From positions 186,001 to 250,000 of the forward strand of contig JANXLU010000042.1 of NCBI GenBank assembly GCA_025354985.1: DNA of 64,000 nucleotides, given 5' to 3'. The notes below the pieces were generated by a model. That model saw only the letters and a program-made list of their open reading frames with translations. It had not been told where the DNA came from and ran no database searches. The stretch is from Chloroflexota bacterium. Lineage in GTDB: Bacteria > Chloroflexota > Anaerolineae > J036 > Brachytrichaceae. Below, piece by piece: positions 26,419 through 34,446 of this stretch. Within the stretch, counting starts at the first letter, position 1. Every line of letters starts with the position of its first letter. The position numbers and the translations under genes are program-made.

Positions 26419-27719
26419 CGCACCAACCGCACCCGGTCCACCCGCAGTCCATCCATGGCGTCAACGGTAAGCGTGGGCCCTCCGGCAATCTTCACCACAT
26501 CCCCCACCGCCGGAATCCGCCCAAGCGCGCCCATCACATAGCCGCCCATCGTGTCGTAGTTCTCGTCCTTCAACTCCAGATCAAACGCATCGTTTACCTC
26601 GCCGAGCGTGGTCATCCCGGCGATCGTAATAACGCCGTCAGAGGTGGCCTGAATATCCGCGTTGATGTCGTTCTCGTTCTCGCCAATGTCCCCAACGATC
26701 ACATCCACAAGATCATCCAGCGTGACCAACCCCGCCGTACCCCCATACTCGTCCAGCACAATCGCCATATATTCATGTCGCGCGCGCAATTGCAACAGGA
26801 CTTCGTGCGCCCGCTGGGTATCCGGCACCGTGATCGGATCGGGCCGCATAAGCTGGCTCACCTTGACGTTGCGCGGGCTGGGCCACATCGCCCGCATCAA
26901 ATCCTTCACGTGCAACACGCCCTTGATATGGTCGTTGGTGTCGTCATACACCGGATACCGGTCAAACGGATTGGCTGACACCACATGCACGGCCCGTGCC
27001 AACGGCGCATCCATCTCGATCCCCACGATCTCGGTCCGCGGCGTCATGACCTCGCGCACACTCAAATCCCCAAACCCAATTGCGTTGTCGATAAGCTCGG
27101 CATCGTTGCCGTGAATCGCCCCGCCTTCCTCGCTGGCCTCAAGCAACATTCGTAATTCCTCGCGGCTGTGCAGTGCGCCCTCACTTGCGCCGCTGCGAAT
27201 CCCGAGCAGGCGCAGGACCAGCCGCGTGGCGCCATTCAGCAGCCAGATAAACGGTCGCAAAACCGCCGCGACCACAGACATCGGCGGCACCACCGTAAGC
27301 GCCACCTGTTCGGCCCGGTTAATGGCCACCGCACGCGGCACCAACTCCGCCAGCACAATTTGCACATAGCTGGCCAGCATTAGACCCACCACGGTCCCGA
27401 TCACCCGCACCACGTTGATCGTGAGCGGCATGTCCAACAGCTCCAGCCCACGCTCGATCCAACCACTGATCGCGGGTTCACTTACCACGCCCACCGCCAG
27501 TGAGGCGATGGTCACCCCTATCTGCGTGGCTGCAAAAAAACGGTTTGGGTCCTGCATCACCCGCTGCACCACCTGCGCGCGTGCGTCCCCCTGCTCGGCC
27601 AGCTCGGCAATCCGCGTCTTACGTGATGCCACCAGGCTCACCTCGGCCATTACACAAAACGCGATCACGGCAATCAGCGGCGCCAGCGTGAGCAGTCCTA
27701 TGACAATGTTGTTGGTCAA
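26415..27719 (-). CDS. CNNM/CBS/CorC_HlyC membrane protein (hemolysin C/CorC family, probable Mg2+/Co2+ efflux)
   Basis: 434 residues in the order DUF21/CNNM transmembrane domain (helices about 5-25, 60-80, 95-115, 125-150), a CBS pair (about 210-335, 'VMTPRTEIVGIE...MRPDPITVP') and a C-terminal CorC_HlyC nucleotide-like domain (about 350-434, ending 'DGLRVDRVRLVR'). The CNNM family includes a Na+-coupled Mg2+ exporter; ion specificity here is inference. The start is TTG with a GATAAT box 7 nt upstream in the 162-bp divergent spacer shared with the molybdenum hydroxylase genes. The stop codon lies in a 9-bp tandem repeat. Confidence 0.88.
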   Translation of the reverse strand: MTNNIVIGLLTLAPLIAVIAFCVMAEVSLVASRKTRIAELAEQGDARAQVVQRVMQDPNRFFAATQIGVTIASLAVGVVSEPAISGWIERGLELLDMPLTINVVRVIGTVVGLMLASYVQIVLAELVPRAVAINRAEQVALTVVPPMSVVAAVLRPFIWLLNGATRLVLRLLGIRSGASEGALHSREELRMLLEASEEGGAIHGNDAELIDNAIGFGDLSVREVMTPRTEIVGIEMDAPLARAVHVVSANPFDRYPVYDDTNDHIKGVLHVKDLMRAMWPSPRNVKVSQLMRPDPITVPDTQRAHEVLLQLRARHEYMAIVLDEYGGTAGLVTLDDLVDVIVGDIGENENDINADIQATSDGVITIAGMTTLGEVNDAFDLELKDENYDTMGGYVMGALGRIPAVGDVVKIAGGPTLTVDAMDGLRVDRVRLVR

Positions 27720-27881
27720 GATCCCTATTATCGCGAGCCTCCCAGTGTGATAACACCTTCATACCTTTCTAATGACGAAAGTCACATACTCGGCAAGACT
27801 AAGTATCCAAACTATTACAAACTTGCAGCACGTTCTGCAAACCATGAACAGCAAACCATAACCAGATCCCCGGAGAACTAA

Positions 27882-28343
27882 ATGACAACATTCAATCTAA
27901 ACGGAAAATCAGTCACGGTGAACGCCGATGGCAACACCCCCCTGTTGTGGGTGCTGCGCGACGTGTTGGGCCTCACCGGCACCAAGTATGGCTGCGGCAT
28001 TGAAGTGTGCTGGGCCTGCACCGTGCATATCAACGGCCAGCCGGACAAGTCTTGCAACATCACCCTGTCCGAAATCGCCGGTCGCAATATCACTACGATT
28101 GAAGGTCTGTCCGCCGACAGCAGCCACCCGTTGCAGAAGGCCTGGATCCGCGAGCAGGTTCCCCAGTGCGGCTATTGCCAATCCGGCATGATCATGAACG
28201 CCGCCGGTCTCATGGCGAGCAGCAAGCAAAACACAGCCCAAGGTACCGCGGATGCCATCACCGGCGAAATGCAGAACATCTGCGTATGTGGCACCTACCA
28301 GCGCATCAAGGCTGCCGTCCTCAGCGCCGTGGTTAACGGCTAA
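27882..28343 (+). CDS. (2Fe-2S) subunit of a periplasmic molybdenum hydroxylase (IorA-like)
   Basis: 153-residue electron-transfer subunit with a plant-type 2Fe-2S cluster (C38, C43, C46, C58) and a second cluster (C96, C99, C134, C136). It pairs with the large Tat-exported subunit that starts 43 bp downstream; two-subunit enzymes of this type (isoquinoline 1-oxidoreductase, membrane-bound aldehyde dehydrogenase) pass electrons to a periplasmic cytochrome c. Two positions are unusual: CWAC instead of CGAC in cluster one and CVCGT instead of CRCGT in cluster two. A GGAG Shine-Dalgarno site precedes the ATG. It has no signal of its own and would be exported by hitch-hiking on its partner. Confidence 0.9.
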   Translation: MTTFNLNGKSVTVNADGNTPLLWVLRDVLGLTGTKYGCGIEVCWACTVHINGQPDKSCNITLSEIAGRNITTIEGLSADSSHPLQKAWIREQVPQCGYCQSGMIMNAAGLMASSKQNTAQGTADAITGEMQNICVCGTYQRIKAAVLSAVVNG

Positions 28344-28386
28344 TGTCCACCAGCCACAAAACGCAGCATATCCGCAAGGCAAAACT

Positions 28387-30711
28387 ATGACTAACGAAAA
28401 CATTTCCGAGACCAAGACTATCGGCAGCTCAATCGGCAAGAAAGTTATTTCCCGCCGCAAATTCATCGTCAGCACCGCCGCCGGTGGTGGCATCCTTTTT
28501 GGTTTCACCATCGCCGCCCCCCTCAGCCGCGCCGCGGCGGTTGGTGGCGGTTCGCATTCCGTCTTTCTCCCCACCGTTTCTTATGACCCCGGTCCGGACT
28601 CAATGTTTCTGAGCAGACCGCCCGCTTTTAGGGCCGCGGTCGATGTTGCCGCGGTCAACACCGGTCTGGCACCGATGTCCACCTCGACGTCTGTTCCGGC
28701 TTTTATTCGCATCGAGCCCGATGGATCGATCGCAGTGTTGATCGGGAGCTCAGAGATGGGTCAGGGCGTCATGACTGGTCTGGCCATGATCGTGGCCGAA
28801 GAGCTCATGGTCGATTGGAACCAGGTTCACGCCGAGCATGCACCCTCCAAGCAAGGCTTTGGCAATCCGCTGTTTGGCGGATTCCAGCTCACCGGTGGCA
28901 GCTCAAGCATTCGTGGTTATTACAACACTTTACGGAACGCCGGTGCCACAGTTCGCGAAATGATGATCGCCGCCGGGGCACAAACCATGGGCGTGACCGC
29001 GGCCGAGTGCACCGCCGCCCATGGCACGGTAACCGTCACCGCCTCGGGTGCGTCCAAGACCTATGGTGAGCTGGCCGCTCTGGCCTCCACCCTGACGCCG
29101 CCCGCGTCGGCTCCGCTCACCCCCAGCAGCGCGTTCCGCCTGATCGGCAAGTCCCAGCAGCGCCTGGACATTCCATCCAAAGTGAACGGAAGCGCCATCT
29201 TTGGCCTCGATGTCAAAATCCCGGGCATGGTCTATGCCGCCATCAAGCATTGCCCGTCGCTGGGCGGCACGGTGGTGGGAACCCCCGCCAAACCTGCCGG
29301 CGCCATCGCGGTTGTGCCCCTCGGCAATGCCGTCGCCGTGGTTGCAGACAACACGTGGAAGGCGAATGAATTGGCCCGGTCCTTGCAGGTGAGATGGTCA
29401 GTCCCCGCAACGGCCGCCGATATAGAGACCGGCAAGATCATGACCAAGGCGAAGAGCCTCATGGTAACCGGCACCGTATTGGCCGCCGAACCCCCGGTGG
29501 GTGATGCGGCGACGGCCTTGAGCGTTGCCTCCAAAAAGATCGATGTGACTTATGACCTTCCTTATCTCGCTCATGCCTGCATGGAGGTGCTGAACTGCAC
29601 CGCAAATGTGACGGCAACCAGCGTTGAAGTGTGGGCGCCCACGCAGGGTCAGGGTTCGCTGCCATATACCGCCTCGGCGATCACCGGGCTGCCCCCAACC
29701 GCTGTAACAGTCCACACCACCATGCTGGGTGGCGGTCTCGGTCGCAAGTTCGAAATGGACTTCCACGCCCAGGCCATTACCATCTCCAAGGTGCTTGGAA
29801 AGCCCGTGCACCTGACGTGGTCACGCGAGGAAGACTTTGGTCGTGATCAATACCGCCCAATGGCCTTGGTCAACGTCAAGGCCGGAGTGGACACGGCACA
29901 CAACCTGTCCGCCTTCGCCTATCGCAACGTTTCCCCCTCGATCCTTGGTCAACGTGGCAACCCGCTTGTGACTGCCGATGGCCAGGCAACCGAGGGTTCA
30001 ACCAGCCTGCCCTATGCCATCGCCAACAAGAAGATTGAATGGGTCGCGCATCCGTCGGCTGTGCCGGTCGGTTTCTGGCGCTCAGTGGGTCACTCCATCA
30101 ACGTCTTCGCTGTTGAAAGCGCCATCGACGAGCTTGCGCTCGCCGCCGGGATCGATCCACTTACGTTCCGCCGGAACCTGCTGGCGAACAACCCGCGCTA
30201 CCTAAACGTGCTCAACGCCGCCGCCGCGCTTGGAAATTGGACGAGTGCCTTGCCCGCCGGTCACGCCCGAGGCATCGCCCTGGCCGAGTCCTTCGGCAGC
30301 ATCGTGGCCGAGGTCGCTGAAGTTTCTGCACCAACCTTAGGGGCCATGACCGTGCACAGCGTGGCCGTGGCAATTGATTGCGGTGTCGCCGTCAACCCCC
30401 AGCAGATCGAGGCCCAGATGCAGGGTTGCGTGGTTCACGGACTCTCATCGGCCATGTGGGGCAAGATCAACTTTACCAATGGCACCGCCAACGTGCGCAA
30501 TTTCAACAGTTACCGCATGTTGCGCATGCGCGAAATGCCCAAGGTAAGCGTCCAGATCATCGAGACCGCCGGCGTGCCCATCGGCGGCGTCGGCGAACCC
30601 GGTGTTCCCCCGCTCGCCCCGGCGATCGCAAACGCCTACGCCAGGCTCACCGGCAAGCGCTTGCGATCGCTGCCCCTCTTCCCCGCTGCCGGTTCGCAGG
30701 GTGGTGGCTAG
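28387..30711 (+). CDS. Molybdopterin-binding subunit of a Tat-exported xanthine dehydrogenase-family hydroxylase (IorB-like)
   Basis: 774 residues. The N-terminus has a twin-arginine signal (SRRKFI at 22-27 followed by a hydrophobic stretch to about 48), so the holoenzyme is folded with its molybdenum cofactor before export. The rest is the xanthine dehydrogenase-type large subunit in the IorB branch: 'GSSEMGQGVMTGL', 'LGGGLGRKFEMDF', and the catalytic-glutamate segment 'GGVGEPGVPPLAPAIANAY' at the C-terminus. Substrate (aldehyde or N-heterocycle) cannot be told. The open frame extends back to 28252, but that part overlaps the 2Fe-2S gene. A strong terminator follows 19 bp later. No cytochrome subunit is encoded nearby. 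Confidence 0.9.
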   Translation: MTNENISETKTIGSSIGKKVISRRKFIVSTAAGGGILFGFTIAAPLSRAAAVGGGSHSVFLPTVSYDPGPDSMFLSRPPAFRAAVDVAAVNTGLAPMSTSTSVPAFIRIEPDGSIAVLIGSSEMGQGVMTGLAMIVAEELMVDWNQVHAEHAPSKQGFGNPLFGGFQLTGGSSSIRGYYNTLRNAGATVREMMIAAGAQTMGVTAAECTAAHGTVTVTASGASKTYGELAALASTLTPPASAPLTPSSAFRLIGKSQQRLDIPSKVNGSAIFGLDVKIPGMVYAAIKHCPSLGGTVVGTPAKPAGAIAVVPLGNAVAVVADNTWKANELARSLQVRWSVPATAADIETGKIMTKAKSLMVTGTVLAAEPPVGDAATALSVASKKIDVTYDLPYLAHACMEVLNCTANVTATSVEVWAPTQGQGSLPYTASAITGLPPTAVTVHTTMLGGGLGRKFEMDFHAQAITISKVLGKPVHLTWSREEDFGRDQYRPMALVNVKAGVDTAHNLSAFAYRNVSPSILGQRGNPLVTADGQATEGSTSLPYAIANKKIEWVAHPSAVPVGFWRSVGHSINVFAVESAIDELALAAGIDPLTFRRNLLANNPRYLNVLNAAAALGNWTSALPAGHARGIALAESFGSIVAEVAEVSAPTLGAMTVHSVAVAIDCGVAVNPQQIEAQMQGCVVHGLSSAMWGKINFTNGTANVRNFNSYRMLRMREMPKVSVQIIETAGVPIGGVGEPGVPPLAPAIANAYARLTGKRLRSLPLFPAAGSQGGG

Positions 30712-30730
30712 TACGATTCTGGTTTGATCC

Positions 30731-30773
30731 AAAAGGGGATCGGTCCGCATATGCAGACCGATCCCCTTTTTTT
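30731..30773. terminator. Strong rho-independent terminator after the molybdenum hydroxylase operon
   Basis: A perfect 15-bp stem (30731-30745 with 30756-30770), 10-nt loop containing the palindrome GCATATGC, and T-runs on the plus strand (A-run mirror on the minus). It can serve both this operon and the convergent MFS gene ending at 30831. Confidence 0.85.
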
Positions 30774-30830
30774 GTTTTTGCGCCCGCCAGTCACCTCAAG
30801 CACTGGTTGCACCCGCACGATAATCCCGAA

Positions 30831-32120
30831 CTAGTCCGCGGTCACCGGCTCTGGTGCGACGGGTGGCAAAGGTTCCAAGGCGGCTGGCGGCTCGGCGGCC
30901 CGGGCAGCGGGACGGTTGACCGTCCAGCGCACAAGCTGCGGGCGGGTGAGCACGAGGATGGCGACGCCGATCAGCATGCAGATGCCGTTTACCAGGAAGC
31001 CATTGAGCACGCCAAAGTTGCGGGCGACAAAGCCAACAAACAACACACCCAGTGGTTGCGCGCCAAACGACACCATCTGGGAAACGCTAAGCACCCGGCC
31101 GCGCATATCCGGTGGCGCCATGAATTGGATTAGTCCGGCGGTACCGGCCAGCACCACTGGCAGCGTAACCGATACCATGAACACACACAGCATGGCCCAG
31201 GGCAAGTTGGCGGCCAGGCGCAACGCAATAAGCCAAATGGCCGACCACGCCACCGCGGTCACCATGGCGCGCCCAACCCGGCTGGCCCCGGCCATGCGCG
31301 GCGTCAGGAAGAGCGCGCCGAGGAGTGCGCCGATGCCGCTGGCGGACGACAGGTAACCAAACACCCGCGCGTCACCATTAAGCACCACATCGGCCAGCGG
31401 GGCAAACAGAGTGACGGTGCTAAACACGAAGAGCGTCATGAAAATTGAGCCAACCATCATTTCCACCAGTCGCGGCTGAGTGCGCAACCAGCGCAGCGCC
31501 TGGGCAAAATCGCCCAGCGGGTTGCCGGTGCTTGAGCGGAGCACCTGCTGTTGGGAGCGCACGAGCAACAGGCTGATGATGACCGCGACAAAGCTGATGG
31601 CGTTTAGTGCAAACGCGGGTGCGCTGCCCCAGGCGGCCACAACCGCGCCACCAAGCGAAGGCCCTATCGTGCGCCCCAGCTGAAACATGCTGGCGTTTAG
31701 CGCCACGGCCTGACGAATGTTTGACATGCCCGCCAGGTCACCGATAAAGGCCGACTGGGAGGGGAAGTCCACCGCGCCCACGATACCCAGCAGCAGACCG
31801 ATGCCAAGTACCGGCCACACGGATGCCGCACCCACGCCGGCATAGATGGCCAAAGCCACCGCAAGCAGCCCGGATGCAATTTGGGTGCCGATTAGAATCT
31901 TGCGACGATCGGCCCGATCGGCAAATGAGCCCGTGAATGGCACCAGGAAGAACACCGGGGCGGCGCCCAGTGCGCCGGATAGCGCCACCATGGCCTCGTC
32001 ATGCGTGAGCGTCCACACCAGCCAGGTCAGCGCCGTGATCTGCATAAAGGTGCCGATTAGCGAGATGCTTTGACCGACCATGTATATGCGGAAGTTGGCG
32101 TTTTTGAGGGTGGATAGCAT
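30831..32120 (-). CDS. MFS transporter, EntS-like (MFS_3) drug/siderophore exporter family
   Basis: 429 residues with about 12 hydrophobic helices. 'MLSTLKNANFRIYMVGQSISLIGTFMQ' is the typical first helix of the MFS_3/EntS group, and 'GSFADRADRRKIL' is the motif-A loop between helices 2 and 3. Members export enterobactin or various drugs; no siderophore genes are nearby, so the substrate is open. The final 35 residues are a proline/alanine-rich cytoplasmic tail. A GGGAGG sequence lies immediately before the ATG, rather close for a ribosome binding site. Confidence 0.85.
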   Translation of the reverse strand: MLSTLKNANFRIYMVGQSISLIGTFMQITALTWLVWTLTHDEAMVALSGALGAAPVFFLVPFTGSFADRADRRKILIGTQIASGLLAVALAIYAGVGAASVWPVLGIGLLLGIVGAVDFPSQSAFIGDLAGMSNIRQAVALNASMFQLGRTIGPSLGGAVVAAWGSAPAFALNAISFVAVIISLLLVRSQQQVLRSSTGNPLGDFAQALRWLRTQPRLVEMMVGSIFMTLFVFSTVTLFAPLADVVLNGDARVFGYLSSASGIGALLGALFLTPRMAGASRVGRAMVTAVAWSAIWLIALRLAANLPWAMLCVFMVSVTLPVVLAGTAGLIQFMAPPDMRGRVLSVSQMVSFGAQPLGVLFVGFVARNFGVLNGFLVNGICMLIGVAILVLTRPQLVRWTVNRPAARAAEPPAALEPLPPVAPEPVTAD

Positions 32121-32217
32121 GACCTCCCGATGTTCTCAGGAAATGGTGAGCGGTTGCCAAGAGGTGGCGCAGCTCGCAGCGCCGCGTTTGTATCGTGCAG
32201 CGCGCTCGCATTCTGCG

Positions 32218-32871
32218 CTACGTGGGTTGCGACGGGTCGAAGAACGCCCGCGAATCGCCATGCCACACCCGAAAAGCCTCAATAATGCGCGCGCTGTGCG
32301 CCTGAAGCATGTTGTTGGCGAGCGCGGGCAACGCGGTCTCGTGAACCCACGCGGTCTGCAACACTTCATGAGCGTGGGACGCGGGTTGCGGCGGGCGGGA
32401 TGCATCGGGCGCGCACAAGAATACGAAGTGATAAACGTGGTTGGTGCTTAGTAAACCCGTGTAGCGCGAGTCAAACACGCCCACCAGGCGGGTTGCGGCG
32501 CAGGTGGTTCCGGTCTCTTCCAACACTTCGCGCACCGCGCCCTGGGCCGCGGTCTCGCCCACTTCCAGAGCGCCACCGGGCATGGCCCATTTGCCGTTGT
32601 CGGCGCGCTGGATCAGCAGGATGTTGCCGCGCTCGTCGATCACTGCGCCATCGCCACCGGAGATGGGCGTTGGGCGGGCCAGAACCGACGCGCGTAGCGG
32701 ATCTAAGGTGACCCGGGGCTGCGCGGTTGCCAGCGCCAGCATCTCCACGATCATGATCTGAATCGCCTCATAGCGTTGGCGGTCATATTGGTCCCGGGCG
32801 TAGTGCAGCCCCATTGCGGTCATGTCGCGGAGCTTATCGGCCCACTCGGCAATTTGTTGGGCGGGTTGCAT
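32218..32871 (-). CDS. Nudix hydrolase with N-terminal helical (PF12535-type) domain
   Basis: 217 residues. The first 60 form the helical 'hydrolase of X-linked moieties' N-terminal domain ('IAEWADKLRDMTAMGLHYARDQYDRQRYE'), as in ADP-ribose or CDP-choline-type pyrophosphatases. The Nudix box starts at G100 and is complete: E106, R114-E115 and E118-E119-x-G121, the Mg2+ ligands. Substrate is likely a nucleoside diphosphate derivative. A TAAAAT box lies 7 nt before the ATG without Shine-Dalgarno. The MFS gene downstream is 97 bp away. Confidence 0.88.
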   Translation of the reverse strand: MQPAQQIAEWADKLRDMTAMGLHYARDQYDRQRYEAIQIMIVEMLALATAQPRVTLDPLRASVLARPTPISGGDGAVIDERGNILLIQRADNGKWAMPGGALEVGETAAQGAVREVLEETGTTCAATRLVGVFDSRYTGLLSTNHVYHFVFLCAPDASRPPQPASHAHEVLQTAWVHETALPALANNMLQAHSARIIEAFRVWHGDSRAFFDPSQPT

Positions 32872-32901
32872 TCAGAGCATTTTAGCCAGCGCCAACGTCG
32901 C

Positions 32902-33594
32902 CTAGCGGTAGACCCCGCGCATCTCGGCGGGGAGGATGGCGGCGAGTTGGTGCATTGCGAAGTCGGTCATGGCGGCGAGATTGGGCTTGCCCTCGCCGCG
33001 CGGCAGCACAAACGGCGCGCCAATGGTCATGGTTGCGGCGCCGCGGTTGAAGCGCTTTAAGGCCGGGAACACGCCGTCCGAACCGGTCAGGGCGATCGGC
33101 ACGATGTGCACGGGCGCCTGCGCCCGGCTCACGATATATGCCATGCCATCCTGACCCTTTTGCAAGCCACCTGTGTGGCTGCGGGTGCCCTCGGGTGAGA
33201 TCAGCAGCATCTCGCCGCTGTCCAGAATCTCGGTGGCGGTGCGGATGGCCTCGCGGTCGATGGCGCCGCGGTGAACCGGGATCGCTCCGTAGGGCGATAT
33301 AAAGAACCGCAGCCACGGATTTTCATAGCCTTCCACCTTGGTCATCGGGGTCATGCCGCGTCCAAGCGAGGGCATTACCAACACCGGATCGAGAAACGCA
33401 ATGTGGTTGATCATGATCACTGCCGCTCCGGTCTTGGGCACGTTCTCGATCCCGTTTATGGTGAACTTGATCGCTGTCGCGATGATCCGGCGCAACAAAA
33501 AGTTGTGCACGCCACGCATGGGCATGCGCCGGTTCATTTTCCAGCGGCGGGTAAAGGTGCTAGTTGGGGCGGCTGACTCGGCCATGGTGCTCAT
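32902..33594 (-). CDS. 1-acyl-glycerol-3-phosphate acyltransferase-like protein (PlsC family), copy 1
   Basis: 230 residues from the chosen ATG. The acyltransferase signature H-x4-D is NHIAFLD (H64, D69), and PEGTRS at 134-139 is the phosphate-binding block; 'IPVHRGAIDREAI' lies between. Expected to acylate lysophosphatidate or a related lipid at the membrane. Its N-terminal 'STFTRRWKMNR' is shared word for word with the neighbouring copy 2, as are the ending 'EMRGVY' residues, so the two are tandem duplicates. The frame is open upstream to 33648, but the ATG at 33594 best matches the paralogue. Confidence 0.85.
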   Translation of the reverse strand: MSTMAESAAPTSTFTRRWKMNRRMPMRGVHNFLLRRIIATAIKFTINGIENVPKTGAAVIMINHIAFLDPVLVMPSLGRGMTPMTKVEGYENPWLRFFISPYGAIPVHRGAIDREAIRTATEILDSGEMLLISPEGTRSHTGGLQKGQDGMAYIVSRAQAPVHIVPIALTGSDGVFPALKRFNRGAATMTIGAPFVLPRGEGKPNLAAMTDFAMHQLAAILPAEMRGVYR

Positions 33595-33693
33595 CGGCGA
33601 TTGTAGCGGAAACGACCAGCACGGCATGGTCGAACTCTCTTGCCGCACTCAAGCAAATGATGATTTGGCCGGAATTCGCCCGTATTAAGATCG

Positions 33694-34392
33694 TCATCCA
33701 TAGACGCCCCGCATCTCCGGCGGGAGCAACGCCGCCAGGCGGTGCATGGCAGCGGTCGTGAGCGCATGCAGATCGGGGCGGCCATCCGCACCCGGCTCAC
33801 GCTGAAACAAGAAGGGCTCGCCCACAACCATATGCAAGGTTACGCGCTGCCCGCGACGAAGCGCGGGCTTGATCATGTTGGTATTCAACGCGGCCACGGG
33901 CAAAATCTGCACCGGGCAATGGGCCCGGCTGGCCACAAACATCATGCCATCCTGCGCAGGCAGCAAGGCGGCGTCCTTGCTCCGCGTGCCTTCCGGCATC
34001 AAGACCAGTGCTTCGCCATGCTCCAACAAATCCACCATGGTGCGGATGGCATCCCGGTCAACCGCTCCCCGGTGAATGGGCACGCTGCCGAAGGGCTCAA
34101 GCCACATGCGCGAGTACCACTTTTCCAGCGCCTCTACCTTGGGGGTGGGCGTGACGTCGGTGCGCCCAAGTGTTGTCAGCACCAGTGCCGCGTCAAAGGC
34201 CTCCACATGGTTCATCATGATGATCAATGCGCCGGTCTTGGGCACGTGTTCCAAACCGCGGATTTCGATTTTCTTGATGAACACCTTTAGCAACATGCGC
34301 AAGATCGCTTGATACAGCCCGCGCAGGGGTTTGATCCGATTCATTTTCCACCGCCGTGTAAAGGTGGATTTGGGCACTTCGGGTTCTGGCAT
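33694..34392 (-). CDS. 1-acyl-glycerol-3-phosphate acyltransferase-like protein (PlsC family), copy 2
   Basis: 232 residues from ATG 34392. H-x4-D is NHVEAFD (H62, D67); PEGTRS follows about 75 residues later. It is a diverged paralogue of the downstream copy (shared N-terminal 'STFTRRWKMNR' and C-terminal 'PPEMRGVYG'), with a longer loop near residues 75-95. The TACACT box 8 nt before this ATG supports it over an upstream start; extending to 34584 would overlap the divergent BCD gene. The two copies may differ in acyl-chain preference (inference). Confidence 0.85.
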   Translation of the reverse strand: MPEPEVPKSTFTRRWKMNRIKPLRGLYQAILRMLLKVFIKKIEIRGLEHVPKTGALIIMMNHVEAFDAALVLTTLGRTDVTPTPKVEALEKWYSRMWLEPFGSVPIHRGAVDRDAIRTMVDLLEHGEALVLMPEGTRSKDAALLPAQDGMMFVASRAHCPVQILPVAALNTNMIKPALRRGQRVTLHMVVGEPFLFQREPGADGRPDLHALTTAAMHRLAALLPPEMRGVYG

Positions 34393-34400
34393 GTGCCACC

Positions 34401-34406
34401 AGTGTA
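34401..34406 (-). promoter_or_regulatory. -10 box (TACACT) for PlsC copy 2, leaderless geometry
   Basis: TACACT on the minus strand ends 8 nt before the ATG at 34392. In the same 54-bp divergent spacer GACAAT (34433-34438) ends 8 nt before the BCD-family ATG at 34447. Confidence 0.4.
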
Positions 34407-34446
34407 ACGAGTTTGGACGGATGGCACGTGATGACAATTCGTGACA

